14,400 nucleotides of DNA. It comes from an uncultured Chloroflexota bacterium (GTDB lineage Bacteria; Chloroflexota; Dehalococcoidia; UBA2247; RBG-13-53-26). This document shows, piece by piece, positions 13,722 through 14,400 of the stretch; within the stretch, counting starts at the first letter, position 1; every line of letters begins with the position of its first letter. The stretch spans positions 1 through 14,400 of the forward strand of contig CALMBS010000414.1 of the NCBI GenBank assembly GCA_937860285.1, in the 5' to 3' direction. The notes under the pieces are model-generated. The model was not told where the DNA came from. It was given only the letters and a program-made list of their open reading frames with translations, and searched no databases. A program made the translations under genes and the position numbers.

Positions 13722-14400
13722 TCAGCGGTTCTTCAGCGCCAGGGCGCCTACGGCCAGCACGCCCGTGATGCCGATGGCCGCCCAGGCCCAGGCCGGCAGC
13801 GAGGGGATGGGCGCGCTCCCCATGGGGGTGTTGAACGTGCGGTCAGCGGACACGGTCTCATTGCCGGCGGCGTCCTCGGACCTGACCCGATAGTGATAGG
13901 TGACGCCGGACTTGAGGTCCTTCAGCACGGCGCTGTGCTCCGTCGCCATGGCGGAATCCAGCGCCACGCGCAGGCCGTACTCTTCGGTCTCCCCGTACTC
14001 CACCACGGCTGTGGCCATCTCGTCGGTGCTCCAGGAGATGGTGGCCTCGGAGCTGGTCACCTTGCCGGCCGTCAGGAACATGATCCCCGGGGCATCGGAG
14101 CTCCAGTCCACCCCGGTGGTGAAGGTGGCATCCGGGGATTCCACCCACAGCCCGGAGGCATCCCGCGACTTCACCTTGTAGTGGTACGTGGTCTGCGCGG
14201 CCAGGTCCGAGAGGGTGACGCTGTGGCCCGTCACCATGGTGTTGTCATAGGTGGACACCAGGCCGTAGTTGGTGCTGGTCCCGTACTCCACGCTGCCCTC
14301 GGAGGCCGAGTCCGTGGTCCAGGTGATGACCGCGCTGGTGTCCGTGATGCTGCCGGCCGCCACCTGGGAAATGACCGGCGGGGTGTCATCCCCGGTGACG
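13722..14400 (-). CDS. fibronectin-like surface protein with C-terminal anchor, N-terminus outside window (partial)
   Basis: The frame is open from the right edge (first full codon at 14399) to the TGA at 13724-13722, giving 225 visible residues. Two complete fibronectin-III-like domains are seen. The first has I-T-W-T-T-D, S-V-E-Y-G and T-T-Y-H-Y-K-V-K-S-R-D-A-S-G-L-W. The second has I-S-W-S-T-D and T-Y-H-Y-R-V-R-S-E-D. They are followed by I-P-S-L-P-A-W-A-W-A, a hydrophobic helix and K-N-R at the very end. These domains and tail are close to domains 4-5 and the tail of the protein encoded at 3371-5467, so the two are paralogues. The visible part implies an exported, anchored protein; the signal peptide and any further domains lie outside the window. 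An ATG at 14363 is internal to a domain and is not the start. Confidence 0.88.
   Translation of the reverse strand, partial: VTGDDTPPVISQVAAGSITDTSAVITWTTDSASEGSVEYGTSTNYGLVSTYDNTMVTGHSVTLSDLAAQTTYHYKVKSRDASGLWVESPDATFTTGVDWSSDAPGIMFLTAGKVTSSEATISWSTDEMATAVVEYGETEEYGLRVALDSAMATEHSAVLKDLKSGVTYHYRVRSEDAAGNETVSADRTFNTPMGSAPIPSLPAWAWAAIGITGVLAVGALALKNR

Overview
The window is GC-rich bacterial DNA: Shine-Dalgarno sites precede most starts, the -10 elements look sigma70-like, and GTG and TTG starts occur. There are no rRNA or tRNA genes and no mobile-element hallmarks. Long extracellular proteins built from TIG, PEGA, fibronectin-like and RCC1 modules, together with frequent AGG arginine codons and high GC, would fit an environmental Chloroflexota (Dehalococcoidia-like) or a deep-branching actinobacterium. 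This is an inference from gene style, not from a marker gene.

Layout. Positions 1-2704 (minus) hold the N-terminal 901 residues of a giant secreted TIG-repeat protein that runs off the left edge. A small zinc-ribbon protein follows at 2932-3111 (+). A PEGA/fibronectin-like surface protein lies at 3371-5467 (+) and converges with an asparagine-synthetase-like protein at 5479-7326 (-). After a leader region carrying a strong intrinsic terminator comes a seven-repeat RCC1 propeller surface protein at 7681-10140 (+). A 28-residue membrane protein at 10322-10408 (-) is divergent from a tandem-hotdog protein at 10523-11350 (+). The hotdog gene converges with a tight minus-strand operon at 13593-11357: a TPR protein, a DUF4037 nucleotidyltransferase-fold protein and a DUF4125 protein. 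The right edge (13722-14400, minus) is the C-terminal end of another fibronectin-like surface protein, a paralogue of the one at 3371-5467.

How the parts relate. Four of the genes encode secreted proteins with repeated beta domains. The three whose C-termini are visible share a proline / W-A-W / hydrophobic helix / basic tail, probably a membrane anchor or sorting signal. The most promising undescribed system is the TPR-DUF4037-DUF4125 operon: an intact nucleotidyltransferase signature in a protein translationally coupled to a repeat-scaffold protein and to an all-helical protein of unknown function. Other points of interest are the asparagine-synthetase-like protein without its glutaminase cysteine, and the RCC1 gene, which has no visible promoter between its terminator and its start codon.
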